Shown piece after piece: positions 42,251-50,734 of a stretch of DNA of 64,000 nucleotides. Location: NCBI RefSeq assembly GCF_000196315.1, contig NC_014230.1:868001-932000 (forward strand), given 5' to 3'. The DNA is from Croceibacter atlanticus HTCC2559 (GTDB lineage: Bacteria; Bacteroidota; Bacteroidia; Flavobacteriales; Flavobacteriaceae). The stretch's first letter is position 1, and every line of letters begins with the position of its first letter. The notes under the pieces are model-generated. The model worked only from the letters and a program-made list of their open reading frames with translations, was not told the origin of the DNA and did not search any database. Position numbers and translations under genes: made by a program.

Positions 42251-42682
42251 TTAGTCGTCTGGATTAGAAATATGTTCTATAAGGACGCCAGCTTTTTCTA
42301 AAAATTTCAATCCAGAGTTATCTTTATAGTCGTGTTGATATACAACGCGTTTTATGCCAGATTGGTGTATGAGTTTGCTACAATCTTTACAAGGAGACAT
42401 TGTTATGTATAATGTTGCGTCCCTACAGGATTGTGTGCTTCCGGCAACTTTTAAAATGGCATTAGCTTCTGCATGCAATACATACCATTTTGTATAGCCT
42501 TCATCATCTTCACAATAATTTTCAAAACCAGTTGGGGTACCATTGTACCCATCACTTATAATCATCCTATCCTTTACAATAAGCGCGCCAACTTGTTTTC
42601 GTTTACAATGCGACAGCTGTCCCCATTCTCTAGCTATGCGTAAATAGGCTTTGTCGTATTTAAGTTGTTTTTTTTGAGACAT
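42251..42682 (-). CDS. dCMP/cytidine deaminase
   Basis: A 143-aa zinc deaminase. The zinc and proton-transfer motif is HAEANAIL, with the second zinc motif SPCKDCSKL. The N-terminal RIAREWGQLSHCKRKQVGALIV is typical of dCMP deaminases of the ComE/competence type. It makes dUMP from dCMP for thymidylate synthesis. It is upstream of the S41 peptidase gene, with 10 bp between. Confidence 0.9.
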   Translation of the reverse strand: MSQKKQLKYDKAYLRIAREWGQLSHCKRKQVGALIVKDRMIISDGYNGTPTGFENYCEDDEGYTKWYVLHAEANAILKVAGSTQSCRDATLYITMSPCKDCSKLIHQSGIKRVVYQHDYKDNSGLKFLEKAGVLIEHISNPDD

Positions 42683-42742
42683 TTAAGTGGGTTTAAAACT
42701 TTTTAAAAGTAATAGATTTATTATAAAAAAGAATTTAAGAGC

Positions 42743-43324
42743 TTACCAAAGCCAGTTTTCAAAAAGTATAGGTAAAACTATACCTATTACTATAGAAGAG
42801 GAAACAATAATCCAATCTCTGCGACTTATGCTTAATAAAGACTGGCAAACAAAACTAATTCCTAGAACGGCTAATACTACAAGAATTTGAGATACTTCTA
42901 TTCCAGCTGCAAACCCTACTAATGGCAAAACTTTTTGATCTCCAGTAGCTATCATTTTAAAATACGTTGAAAACCCAAAACCGTGTATTAACCCAAAGAA
43001 AAGCGTCGCAATGTATTGACCATAATGTTTTCTGGCAGTTGTGTTTTTATCCGCAATCTTTAAATTGTAAACAGCTGCTAGTATAATGGTTACGGGTATT
43101 AAAAACTCTATAATTGAGCTGTCAACCGTAAAAATACCGAATGATGATACTATTAATGAGAGTGTGTGTCCAATTGTAAACAGCGTAACCAGAGCAAGAA
43201 CTTTTTGCCATTCCTTAAATGAATACACAGCTACTAATACAATAAAGAACAATACATGATCGTAGGCGTTAATATCTAAGACGTGAGTTAAACCAAGCTC
43301 AAAAAAAAGCTGTAATTGATTCAT
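42743..43324 (-). CDS. HupE/UreJ-like membrane protein
   Basis: A 193-aa protein with about six hydrophobic helices and HVLFFIVLVAVYSFKEWQ and FTIGHTLSL motifs of the HupE/UreJ family, including conserved His residues. Family members are proposed metal (nickel or cobalt) permeases; no hydrogenase or urease genes are near, so the substrate here is unknown. It is a single-gene unit. Confidence 0.78.
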   Translation of the reverse strand: MNQLQLFFELGLTHVLDINAYDHVLFFIVLVAVYSFKEWQKVLALVTLFTIGHTLSLIVSSFGIFTVDSSIIEFLIPVTIILAAVYNLKIADKNTTARKHYGQYIATLFFGLIHGFGFSTYFKMIATGDQKVLPLVGFAAGIEVSQILVVLAVLGISFVCQSLLSISRRDWIIVSSSIVIGIVLPILFENWLW

Positions 43325-43424
43325 TGTTTTTAATAGTTTAATTGGAGCTTATAAAGGTACTTAATCTATAGTAGATACGTTAACAGCTATTTCTGAAGAA
43401 TGATTAAAAAGTACTTTTCAATAA

Positions 43425-43465
43425 AAAACCCATAATAACAAATAGAATTTGCTGTTATGGGTTTT
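43425..43465 (-). terminator. Terminator downstream of tRNA-Leu
   Basis: An 11-bp perfect stem (AAAACCCATAA with TTATGGGTTTT) with a 19-nt loop follows the tRNA-Leu 3' end by 2 bp, with A/T runs outside. Confidence 0.75.
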
Positions 43466-43467
43466 CG

Positions 43468-43549
43468 TACTCAAGGCGGGAATCGAACCCGCACAACCGA
43501 AGTTACTGGATTTTGAATCCAGCGCGTCTACCAGTTCCGCCACTTGAGC
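43468..43549 (-). tRNA. tRNA-Leu (CAA)
   Basis: An 82-nt class II tRNA. Acceptor GCTCAAG pairs with CTTGAGT; anticodon loop TTCAAAA gives CAA; a long variable arm (TAACTTCGGTTG) and GGTTCGATTCC T-arm follow. Discriminator A, no encoded CCA. A -7-like TAATTTTG lies at 43569-43562 on the minus strand. Confidence 0.95.
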
Positions 43550-43561
43550 ATTAATGGACGG

Positions 43562-43569
43562 CAAAATTA
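43562..43569 (-). promoter_or_regulatory. Candidate -7 element for tRNA-Leu
   Basis: The minus strand reads TAATTTTG, a TAnnTTTG match, 13 bp before the tRNA 5' end. Confidence 0.45.
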
Positions 43570-43635
43570 ACAAATTATTTTATAGGTAACCTTAAATTTC
43601 ACCACATTCTTTTACCTTAAACTCAAAGAATTACC

Positions 43636-43643
43636 TATTTTTG
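43636..43643 (+). promoter_or_regulatory. Candidate -7 element for prs
   Basis: TATTTTTG matches TAnnTTTG 43 bp upstream of the prs ATG. Confidence 0.5.
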
Positions 43644-43686
43644 CACCTCATTTTGAAAACTTAAGCTTAACCAACTCAAAATCAAT

Positions 43687-44628
43687 ATGCCAGAGGTTAC
43701 TACAGAAGCAAAAATCTTTGCTTGTACACAAAGTAAAACACTAGCTGAAAACATAGCAAGCCATTACGGTGTGCCAATTGGTAACGTTATAACATCAACT
43801 TATAGTGATGGTGAGTTTCAGCCTTCATTTGAGGAGTCTGTAAGAGGTACAAGAGTTTTTATTATTGGGTCTACAAATCCTGGACCTAATAACTTAATGG
43901 AAATGTTACTTATGCTTGATGCTGCTAAACGTGCATCTGCAAGACATATAACTGCAGTATTGCCATATTTTGGATGGGCAAGACAAGACAGAAAAGACAA
44001 ACCAAGAGTGCCAATTGCGGCAAAATTGGTAGCAAAAATGCTAGAGACTGCTGGAGCAACACGTATAATTACAATGGACCTTCACGCAGACCAAATACAA
44101 GGCTTTTTTGAAAGGCCAGTAGATCATTTATTTGCTTCAACAATTTTCTTGGAGCAAATTAGAGATTTAAACTTAGACAATCTTATGATAGCTTCTCCAG
44201 ATATGGGAGGTTCTAAAAGAGCATATGCATACAGCAAAGCTCTTGAAAGTGAGGTTGTTATTTGTTATAAACAACGTGCCAAGGCCAATGTTATTTCGCA
44301 TATGGAGCTAATTGGTGATGTTACAGGCAAGAATGTCATCCTTGTAGATGATATGGTAGACACTGCTGGAACATTAACAAAAGCTGCAGATTTAATGATG
44401 GAGCGTGGCGCAAAAAGTGTACGAGCAATATGTACACACCCAATTTTATCTGGGAATGCTTATGAACGTATAGAGAATTCTAAACTGGAACAATTAATTG
44501 TTACAGATTCAATCCCTCTAACACAAAAAAGCAATAAGATAAAAGTGGTGTCTTGTGCTAAACTCTTTGCAGAGGTTATGACAAGAGTACACCACAACAA
44601 GTCGATTAGTTCGACATTTGTAATGTAA
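43687..44628 (+). CDS. prs: Ribose-phosphate pyrophosphokinase
   Basis: A 313-aa PRPP synthase with ARQDRKDKPRVPI (ATP loop), DLHADQIQGFF (metal-binding) and the PRPP motif VDDMVDTAGTL. It makes PRPP from ribose-5-phosphate and ATP for nucleotide, His and Trp synthesis. It heads the row prs-rplY-pth-ribF on the plus strand, 27 bp before rplY. Confidence 0.96.
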   Translation: MPEVTTEAKIFACTQSKTLAENIASHYGVPIGNVITSTYSDGEFQPSFEESVRGTRVFIIGSTNPGPNNLMEMLLMLDAAKRASARHITAVLPYFGWARQDRKDKPRVPIAAKLVAKMLETAGATRIITMDLHADQIQGFFERPVDHLFASTIFLEQIRDLNLDNLMIASPDMGGSKRAYAYSKALESEVVICYKQRAKANVISHMELIGDVTGKNVILVDDMVDTAGTLTKAADLMMERGAKSVRAICTHPILSGNAYERIENSKLEQLIVTDSIPLTQKSNKIKVVSCAKLFAEVMTRVHHNKSISSTFVM

Positions 44629-44655
44629 TTTATTAATTAATCAAAATAGACTAAT

Positions 44656-45309
44656 ATGAAGTCAATTACGATTTACGGATCGAAAAGAGAAAGCCTAGGG
44701 AAGAAGGCAACTAAAGCCCTACGTAATGCTGAAGCGGTTCCTTGCGTATTATACGGAGGAGAAAAACCTGTACATTTTTCAGCAGAAGAAAAAGAGTTCA
44801 GAAACCTTATCTATACGCCAGATGTACACACTGTCGTAATTGAATTAGATAATGGAGAAAAGTACAATGCAATTGTACAAGATCTTCAGTTTCACCCAGT
44901 ATCAGAAGCTATCTTACACGTAGATTTCTACGAAATTGTAGATGGTCGTCCTATTACTATGGAAATTCCTATCCACAGTGAAGGTGTAGCAAAAGGTGTT
45001 AAGAATGGTGGTGTTTTACGTTTTAACCTAAGACGTTTAAAAGTTAAAGGTTTAGCTAAAAACTTACCAGATTATATCGTTGCAGATGTTACTAAACTTA
45101 AAATTGGTAACAAGTTATATGTAACTGAAGTTGCAAATGACGATTACAAAATTCTTCACCCAGATAACACGGTAATTTGCCAAGTTAAAACATCTCGTAA
45201 CATTACAGCTCTTGATGATGAGGATGATGAGGATGAAGTGGCACCAGGAGATGTTCCAGCTACAGAAACAGACGATGTTGCTGCAGTTAAAGAAGGAACA
45301 GACGAATAG
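44656..45309 (+). CDS. rplY: Ribosomal protein bL25, CTC type
   Basis: A 217-aa long form of bL25 with the N-terminal 5S-rRNA-binding domain (REKLGKK-like [24 protein letters not shown]) and the C-terminal TL5/CTC beta domain, followed by an acidic tail (DDEDDEDEV onward). It binds 5S rRNA in the large subunit. A terminator hairpin lies about 30 bp after the stop. Confidence 0.95.
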   Translation: MKSITIYGSKRESLGKKATKALRNAEAVPCVLYGGEKPVHFSAEEKEFRNLIYTPDVHTVVIELDNGEKYNAIVQDLQFHPVSEAILHVDFYEIVDGRPITMEIPIHSEGVAKGVKNGGVLRFNLRRLKVKGLAKNLPDYIVADVTKLKIGNKLYVTEVANDDYKILHPDNTVICQVKTSRNITALDDEDDEDEVAPGDVPATETDDVAAVKEGTDE

Positions 45310-45338
45310 TCTTAAATCTCATAAGCAAATCATAAAAC

Positions 45339-45372
45339 ATCCGTCCATATGGCGGATGTTTTTTATTTTTAC
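45339..45372 (+). terminator. Intrinsic terminator after rplY
   Basis: ACATCCG pairs with CGGATGT around a loop containing CCATATGG, followed by a run of T (TTTTTTATTTTT). It ends the prs-rplY transcript. The ATG at 45349 falls inside the hairpin, so it is unlikely to be the pth start. Confidence 0.8.
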
Positions 45373-45378
45373 AGAAGT

Positions 45379-46008
45379 ATGTTAGCATTCTTCGGAAGAC
45401 TTTTTAGTAAACCAAAAGACGCTTCACCAGAAATTGACCCTATGCGAAAATTTTTGATTGTAGGCCTAGGTAATATTGGGCCAAAATATCACAATACAAG
45501 ACACAATATTGGTTTTAAGATATTAGACCATTTAGCAGAACAAGAAGATCTTGTTTTTGAACCTAATAAATTAGGAGACACTGCAACCTATAAATTTAAA
45601 GGACGCACCTTTATACTGCTTAAGCCATCTACATTTATGAACTTAAGTGGAAAAGCTGTAAATTATTGGATGCAGAAAGAAAAAATTAGAACCAGTAATT
45701 TACTAATTATAACAGACGACTTAAACTTACCATTTGGTACTATACGTTTAAAAACTAAAGGAAGTGATGGTGGTCATAATGGATTAAAAGATATACAGGC
45801 ACAGCTAAAAACAGTTGGTTATCCTAGGTTTAGGTTTGGGATATCTAATGAGTTTTCTAAAGGAAGGCAGGTAGACTACGTTTTAGGTGAATGGAGTGAG
45901 GAAGAAGAATCACAGATGAAAGAACGCTTAGATACCTCTGTAGAACTTATAAAATCTTTTGGCACTGCAGGCGTATCTATCACAATGAATACATTTAACG
46001 GCAAATAA
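45379..46008 (+). CDS. pth: Peptidyl-tRNA hydrolase
   Basis: A Pth enzyme with the conserved [21 protein letters not shown] start of the domain, catalytic His in NTRHNIG, and [10 protein letters not shown] and DLNLPFG motifs. It frees tRNA from peptidyl-tRNA that drops off the ribosome. I place the start at the ATG at 45379 (209 aa), because the ATG at 45349 lies in the rplY terminator hairpin; another ATG at 45442 would give the bare domain. ribF follows after 2 bp. Confidence 0.92.
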   Translation: MLAFFGRLFSKPKDASPEIDPMRKFLIVGLGNIGPKYHNTRHNIGFKILDHLAEQEDLVFEPNKLGDTATYKFKGRTFILLKPSTFMNLSGKAVNYWMQKEKIRTSNLLIITDDLNLPFGTIRLKTKGSDGGHNGLKDIQAQLKTVGYPRFRFGISNEFSKGRQVDYVLGEWSEEEESQMKERLDTSVELIKSFGTAGVSITMNTFNGK

Positions 46009-46010
46009 TT

Positions 46011-46934
46011 TTGGAGCAACACACAAACGCTAATACATTTTCAGGTTCTAAAAATACCGTTGTAACAATTGGTACTTTTGATGGTGTACACATAGGGCAT
46101 CAAAAAATAGTAAATCGCTTGGTTAATCAGGCTGAACTAGATTCTGTTATCCTTACATTTTTTCCGCACCCAAGAATGGTGTTACAGCAAGACAACACAA
46201 TAAAGTTGTTGCATACTATAGAGGAAAAAACAACCGTATTAGAGCAATTAGGCTTAGATCATTTAGTTATACATCCTTTTACAAAAGAGTTTAGTAGGTT
46301 AACGGCTCAACAATTTGTAGAAAACATTTTAGTGAATCAATTAAAAGCAAAAAAAATTATAATAGGTTATGATCATAGGTTTGGTAGAAATCGTACCGCA
46401 GATATAAGCACTTTTAAAGACTTTGGAGAACAGTATGGATTTGTGGTTGAGGAGATTACAAAGCAAGATGTTGATGATGTTGCTGTGAGTTCTACCAAGA
46501 TAAGAACTGCGTTGCAAAAAGGACAAATAGAGAAAGCAAATGCTTTTTTAGGACAACCATATATGTTAACCGGTACTATTGTAAAGGGTAAAGGAATTGG
46601 TAAGACCTTAGGCTATCCCACAGCAAACATTCAAATTGAAGAAGCCTATAAGCTAATTCCTAAAAATGGAGTTTACATTGTTAAAACAAACTTTAAAGGA
46701 ATCACATACTTTGGAATGATGAATATTGGGACTAACCCTACAGTTGGCGGTAAATCTCAAACAATAGAGACCTATTTCTTTAATATGGATACTGATTTGT
46801 ATGGAAGTAAAATGACCATACAAATGCTTAAGCGTATTAGAGATGAAAAGAAATTTGCGAGCGTAGACCAACTTATTGAAGCGATGCAGAACGATGAGAA
46901 AATATCAATCAATTATATTGAAACGTTATCATGA
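46011..46934 (+). CDS. ribF: Bifunctional riboflavin kinase/FAD synthetase
   Basis: A 307-aa RibF. The FAD-synthetase half has TIGTFDGVHIGHQKIV and YDHRFGRNR; the flavokinase half has GKGIGKTLGYPTANIQ and MMNIGTNPTVGG. It converts riboflavin to FMN and FAD. The start is TTG, 2 bp after pth. Its stop overlaps the start of the next gene (ATGA), so co-translation is likely. Confidence 0.94.
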   Translation: MEQHTNANTFSGSKNTVVTIGTFDGVHIGHQKIVNRLVNQAELDSVILTFFPHPRMVLQQDNTIKLLHTIEEKTTVLEQLGLDHLVIHPFTKEFSRLTAQQFVENILVNQLKAKKIIIGYDHRFGRNRTADISTFKDFGEQYGFVVEEITKQDVDDVAVSSTKIRTALQKGQIEKANAFLGQPYMLTGTIVKGKGIGKTLGYPTANIQIEEAYKLIPKNGVYIVKTNFKGITYFGMMNIGTNPTVGGKSQTIETYFFNMDTDLYGSKMTIQMLKRIRDEKKFASVDQLIEAMQNDEKISINYIETLS

Positions 46935-48274
46935 ACCTCAATAAACTCCTCTTTAAGCAAATAGACAACAGTGCACTTATCGTTTTTAGATGGATATTTG
47001 GGCTACTCATTACGTTAGAAGCTTGGGGAGCTATTTTTACAGGTTGGATAAAGCGCACCTTAATTGAACCACAACAAACCTTTAATTTTATCGGCTTAGA
47101 TTTCTTACAGCCTTTACCTGGAGATGGTATGTATTATTACTACGCATTAATGGGACTTTTTGGGGTATTGGTAATGATAGGTTATAAGTATAGGTTTAGC
47201 ATGTCTTGCTATACAGTTATGTGGGCGTGTGTATATTTAATGCAAAAGTCTTCATATAATAATCATTATTATTTATTAATGTTGTTGTGCTTTATAATGA
47301 TCTTTTTACCTGCGCACAGATGGGCTAGTGTAGATGCTTGGAAAAAACCTAGCATTAAGAAGATTAAAATGCCAAGATGGGTTGTGCTATTTATAATAGT
47401 TCAGCTTTGGATTGTATACACCTACGCATCAGTGGCTAAACTTTACCCAGATTGGCTAAATGCAACCGTAGCAGAAAACCTTATGAGAGGTAAGAAAGAC
47501 TATTGGTTGGTTGGAGACTTTCTTCAACAGGATTGGGTACATTATTGTATTGCATATACCGGTATATTATTCGACTTACTTGTTATACCACTATTGCTAA
47601 TTAAACGTACACGTTGGTTTATAGTTATTGCGAGTGTATTTTTTCATTTGTTTAATAGCTTTGTTTTTCAAATAGGTATTTTTCCTTATCTCTCATTAGC
47701 ATTTATTTTATTTTTCTTCACGACAGAAACGATAAACAAAAGATTTTTAAAAGGAAAACCTCATTATTCTGAAGGTGAAATTATTATACCTAACTATAAA
47801 CCAATCCTTATTTGTATTACTGGAGTTTGGTTTATTATTCAGATAGGGTTGCCATTAAGGCATTGGGTAATACCAGACAATGTTTTGTGGACCGAAGAAG
47901 GCCATAGACTTAGCTGGAGAATGATGTTGAGAAGTAAATCAGGAAGCACTTCTTTTGTGGTTGAAGAAAAGGATACAGGAAAAAGAACCCGAGTAAATTT
48001 AGAAGACTACTTGACTAGAAAACAACTTAGGACAGTGTCTTCCAAACCAGATTGTATGTGGCAATTTGCACAACGTCTTAAGAGTGAATATGCTGCCAAA
48101 GGCAAGGATATAGCGGTGTATGTAAATTCTCGAGTAAAAGTAAATGGTAGGCCTTATCAGCAATTTACAGACCCTAATGTAGATCTTGCAAATACCAAAT
48201 GGGATTATTTTGGACACGCCACTTGGATTATGCCAAGTAAATTAGAAGAGGTTAAACCTATGCTTAAGAAGTAG
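46931..48274 (+). CDS. HTTM-domain membrane protein (vitamin K-dependent carboxylase-like)
   Basis: A 447-aa protein with a HTTM domain: several hydrophobic helices in the first ~290 residues, including WIFGLLITLEAWGAI and SYNNHYYLLMLLCFIMIFLPAHRW, as in vitamin K-dependent gamma-carboxylase homologues of bacteria. The C-terminal ~140 residues form a soluble part outside the membrane. The bacterial role of this family is not well established. It overlaps ribF by 4 bp and converges on the RND gene, overlapping its stop by 11 bp. Confidence 0.82.
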   Translation: MNLNKLLFKQIDNSALIVFRWIFGLLITLEAWGAIFTGWIKRTLIEPQQTFNFIGLDFLQPLPGDGMYYYYALMGLFGVLVMIGYKYRFSMSCYTVMWACVYLMQKSSYNNHYYLLMLLCFIMIFLPAHRWASVDAWKKPSIKKIKMPRWVVLFIIVQLWIVYTYASVAKLYPDWLNATVAENLMRGKKDYWLVGDFLQQDWVHYCIAYTGILFDLLVIPLLLIKRTRWFIVIASVFFHLFNSFVFQIGIFPYLSLAFILFFFTTETINKRFLKGKPHYSEGEIIIPNYKPILICITGVWFIIQIGLPLRHWVIPDNVLWTEEGHRLSWRMMLRSKSGSTSFVVEEKDTGKRTRVNLEDYLTRKQLRTVSSKPDCMWQFAQRLKSEYAAKGKDIAVYVNSRVKVNGRPYQQFTDPNVDLANTKWDYFGHATWIMPSKLEEVKPMLKK

Positions 48275-50675
48275 ATTTTTCATTCTCTACATCTTCCATA
48301 TCTTCTTCTTCTGCAATTATCCTTAAAGATGGTTCTCTCATAACCTCTTTATTTGCAATCACTTTTTCTAAAGATAGTAATAGCGCAGGCAATAAAATAA
48401 GGTTAGAAAGCATAGCAAAAAGTAGCGTAGCAGAAACCAAGCCTCCAAGCGCTTTTGTGCCTCCAAAATTACTAATCATGAATATTGAAAATCCAAAGAA
48501 TAATACAATTGATGTATAAAACATACTTACACCGGTTTCTTTTAAAGCTGCATAAACAGACTTCTTAATACGCCAGTTGTTTGCTTTGAGCTCTTGCCTA
48601 TATTTTGCCAAGAAATGAATAGTATCATCTACAGAAATACCAAATGCGATACTAAATACTAAAATTGTTGAAGGTTTTATAGGAATGCCTAAAAAGCCCA
48701 TCATACCAGCTGTTACTAATAATGGTAATAGGTTTGGTACTAGTGATACAAAAATCATTCTAGCAGACCTAAACATCCAAGCCATAAAAACAGCTATTAG
48801 TAAGATGGCTAATGATAGTGAAAGCACAAGGTTGTTTACTAAATACGTAGTTCCTTTTTGAAAGATTAATGCACGACCTGTAAATGTTACATCATACCTG
48901 TCTTCTGGAAATATCTTATTAATTTGAGGCCATAACGCTTCCTCTATGCGCTCCATTTTTTCTGTACCAATGTCTTTCATAAACGTAGTCATGCGGGCAT
49001 ACTGTCCTGTGGAGTCTACATAAGTGCTTAATATATTACCGTTAGCAGATGAGTTTTTGGTATAGGGTAAGATGAAGTTGCGCTCTTGAGAAGTTGGCAA
49101 TTGGTAATACTTAGGATTACCATTGTAATAAGCCTGTTTTGTATACTTTACCAAACTCACTACAGAGAGTGGTTTAGAAAGTTCAGGAACATCAACTAAA
49201 AGCTCTTGAAGTTGATCCATACGTTTAAGTGTGGCAGCTTTTAATACTCCATTTTTGCGCTTAGTATCAATAAGAATTTCTAATGGCATAACGCCACCAA
49301 ATTCATCTTGAAAAAACTCAATGTCTTTAAAAAAGCTAGCTTCCTTAGGCATATCCTCAAGTAGGCTTCCTGATAATTTTATGGTATAAATTCCTATAAT
49401 ACTTGTTACTAAGAGAATTATAGAGACTATATAAATCATTATACGTTTATGGCGCACAATGTTTTCTATCCAATTTACCCAACCTTCAACCCAACGTTTA
49501 TTCAAATGCTCAAGGTGCTTTTCTTTAGGCATTGGTAAGTAACTATACAGTATAGGTATAATTAAAAGACTTAACAGGAAGATGGCTAATATGTTTATTG
49601 AAGCCACAACACCAAACTCTTTAAGAAGTGTGCTGTCTGTAAGTATAAACGTAGCAAAACCAGAAGCTGTAGTTACGTTTGTCATTAAAGTTGCATTACC
49701 AATTTTAGTAATTACACGTTGTAAAGACTTTGCTTTATTACCGTGATTTTTAATTTCTTGTTGGTATTTATTTATAAGGAAGATACAGTTAGGTATTCCT
49801 ATTACAATGATTAAAGGTGGTATTATGGCCGTAAGAACAGTAATTTCATATCGCAGTAGGCCTAAGAACCCAAAAGCCCACATAACACCTATAAGTACAG
49901 TAATCATAGAAATTAAAGTGGCTCTAAAGCTTCTAAAAAAGAGGAAGAAAATCAAGGAGGTTACAAATAATGCACCACCTACAAACAATCCAATTTCATC
50001 AATAATGTTTTGTGAGTTTAAGGTCCTTATATAAGGCATACCAGAGACATAAACATTAATGTCTTGGCTTTCTTCAAACTCCTCAATAATTGGAATGAGT
50101 TCTTTTAGTATAAAGTCTTTACGGGCTTTTTTATTTATAATAGCCTTGTCTAAATACAGTGCGGTTTGTACGGTATTGGTCTTCTTGCTATATACCAAGC
50201 CTTCATAAAATGGAAGCTTGTTAAATATGGTAGTTTCGTAGTTTTTTAATGAATCTGCATTTAAAACTTTTGGTGCAGCATCAACAAGCTCGAACCTGTT
50301 TGGGTCTGAAAATTTTTCTAACCTCTTAAGGTTGTCAACTCCAATTGTAGATTCTACTTCGCTGTAAGTTCTTAGTTTTTTGGTAAGGGCATTCCAAGCT
50401 TCAAATTTCTTGGGTATAAATAATGTTGAGTCATTTGTGGCAATAACAATAAGATTACCTTCTTCTCCAAACTTGTCTAAGAATTTATTGTACTCAATAT
50501 TTATAGGGTGATCATCTGGTAGTAAATTGGCTTCAGTAAAAGAAAACTGCATGTGTTTCCATTGTGAACCAAGAAAAACGGTAGCACCAATTACTGCAAT
50601 TAATATTAATAGACGATTTCGAAGTATAAATCGTGCAATTGTATTCCAGAACCCAAAACTGAATAGTTTAGCCAT
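48264..50675 (-). CDS. RND/MMPL-superfamily exporter
   Basis: An 803-aa protein counted from the ATG at 50675 (TTG one codon earlier is possible). It has the two-repeat layout of MMPL/HpnN-type exporters: a first helix, a large periplasmic loop, five helices, and the same again. The second repeat has the Asp pair in AFGISVDDTIHFLAKY; the first has Asn in the same place (VIGIPNCIFLINKY), so only one half keeps acidic relay residues. The C terminus is acidic. It may move lipids or hopanoid-like compounds; the substrate is not known. Confidence 0.82.
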   Translation of the reverse strand: MAKLFSFGFWNTIARFILRNRLLILIAVIGATVFLGSQWKHMQFSFTEANLLPDDHPINIEYNKFLDKFGEEGNLIVIATNDSTLFIPKKFEAWNALTKKLRTYSEVESTIGVDNLKRLEKFSDPNRFELVDAAPKVLNADSLKNYETTIFNKLPFYEGLVYSKKTNTVQTALYLDKAIINKKARKDFILKELIPIIEEFEESQDINVYVSGMPYIRTLNSQNIIDEIGLFVGGALFVTSLIFFLFFRSFRATLISMITVLIGVMWAFGFLGLLRYEITVLTAIIPPLIIVIGIPNCIFLINKYQQEIKNHGNKAKSLQRVITKIGNATLMTNVTTASGFATFILTDSTLLKEFGVVASINILAIFLLSLLIIPILYSYLPMPKEKHLEHLNKRWVEGWVNWIENIVRHKRIMIYIVSIILLVTSIIGIYTIKLSGSLLEDMPKEASFFKDIEFFQDEFGGVMPLEILIDTKRKNGVLKAATLKRMDQLQELLVDVPELSKPLSVVSLVKYTKQAYYNGNPKYYQLPTSQERNFILPYTKNSSANGNILSTYVDSTGQYARMTTFMKDIGTEKMERIEEALWPQINKIFPEDRYDVTFTGRALIFQKGTTYLVNNLVLSLSLAILLIAVFMAWMFRSARMIFVSLVPNLLPLLVTAGMMGFLGIPIKPSTILVFSIAFGISVDDTIHFLAKYRQELKANNWRIKKSVYAALKETGVSMFYTSIVLFFGFSIFMISNFGGTKALGGLVSATLLFAMLSNLILLPALLLSLEKVIANKEVMREPSLRIIAEEEDMEDVENEKSTS

Positions 50676-50734
50676 CAACTCAAATTAAGAGCTGCAAAGT
50701 TAGGCATTGTTAGGAATACTAAAGGATTGTAAAC

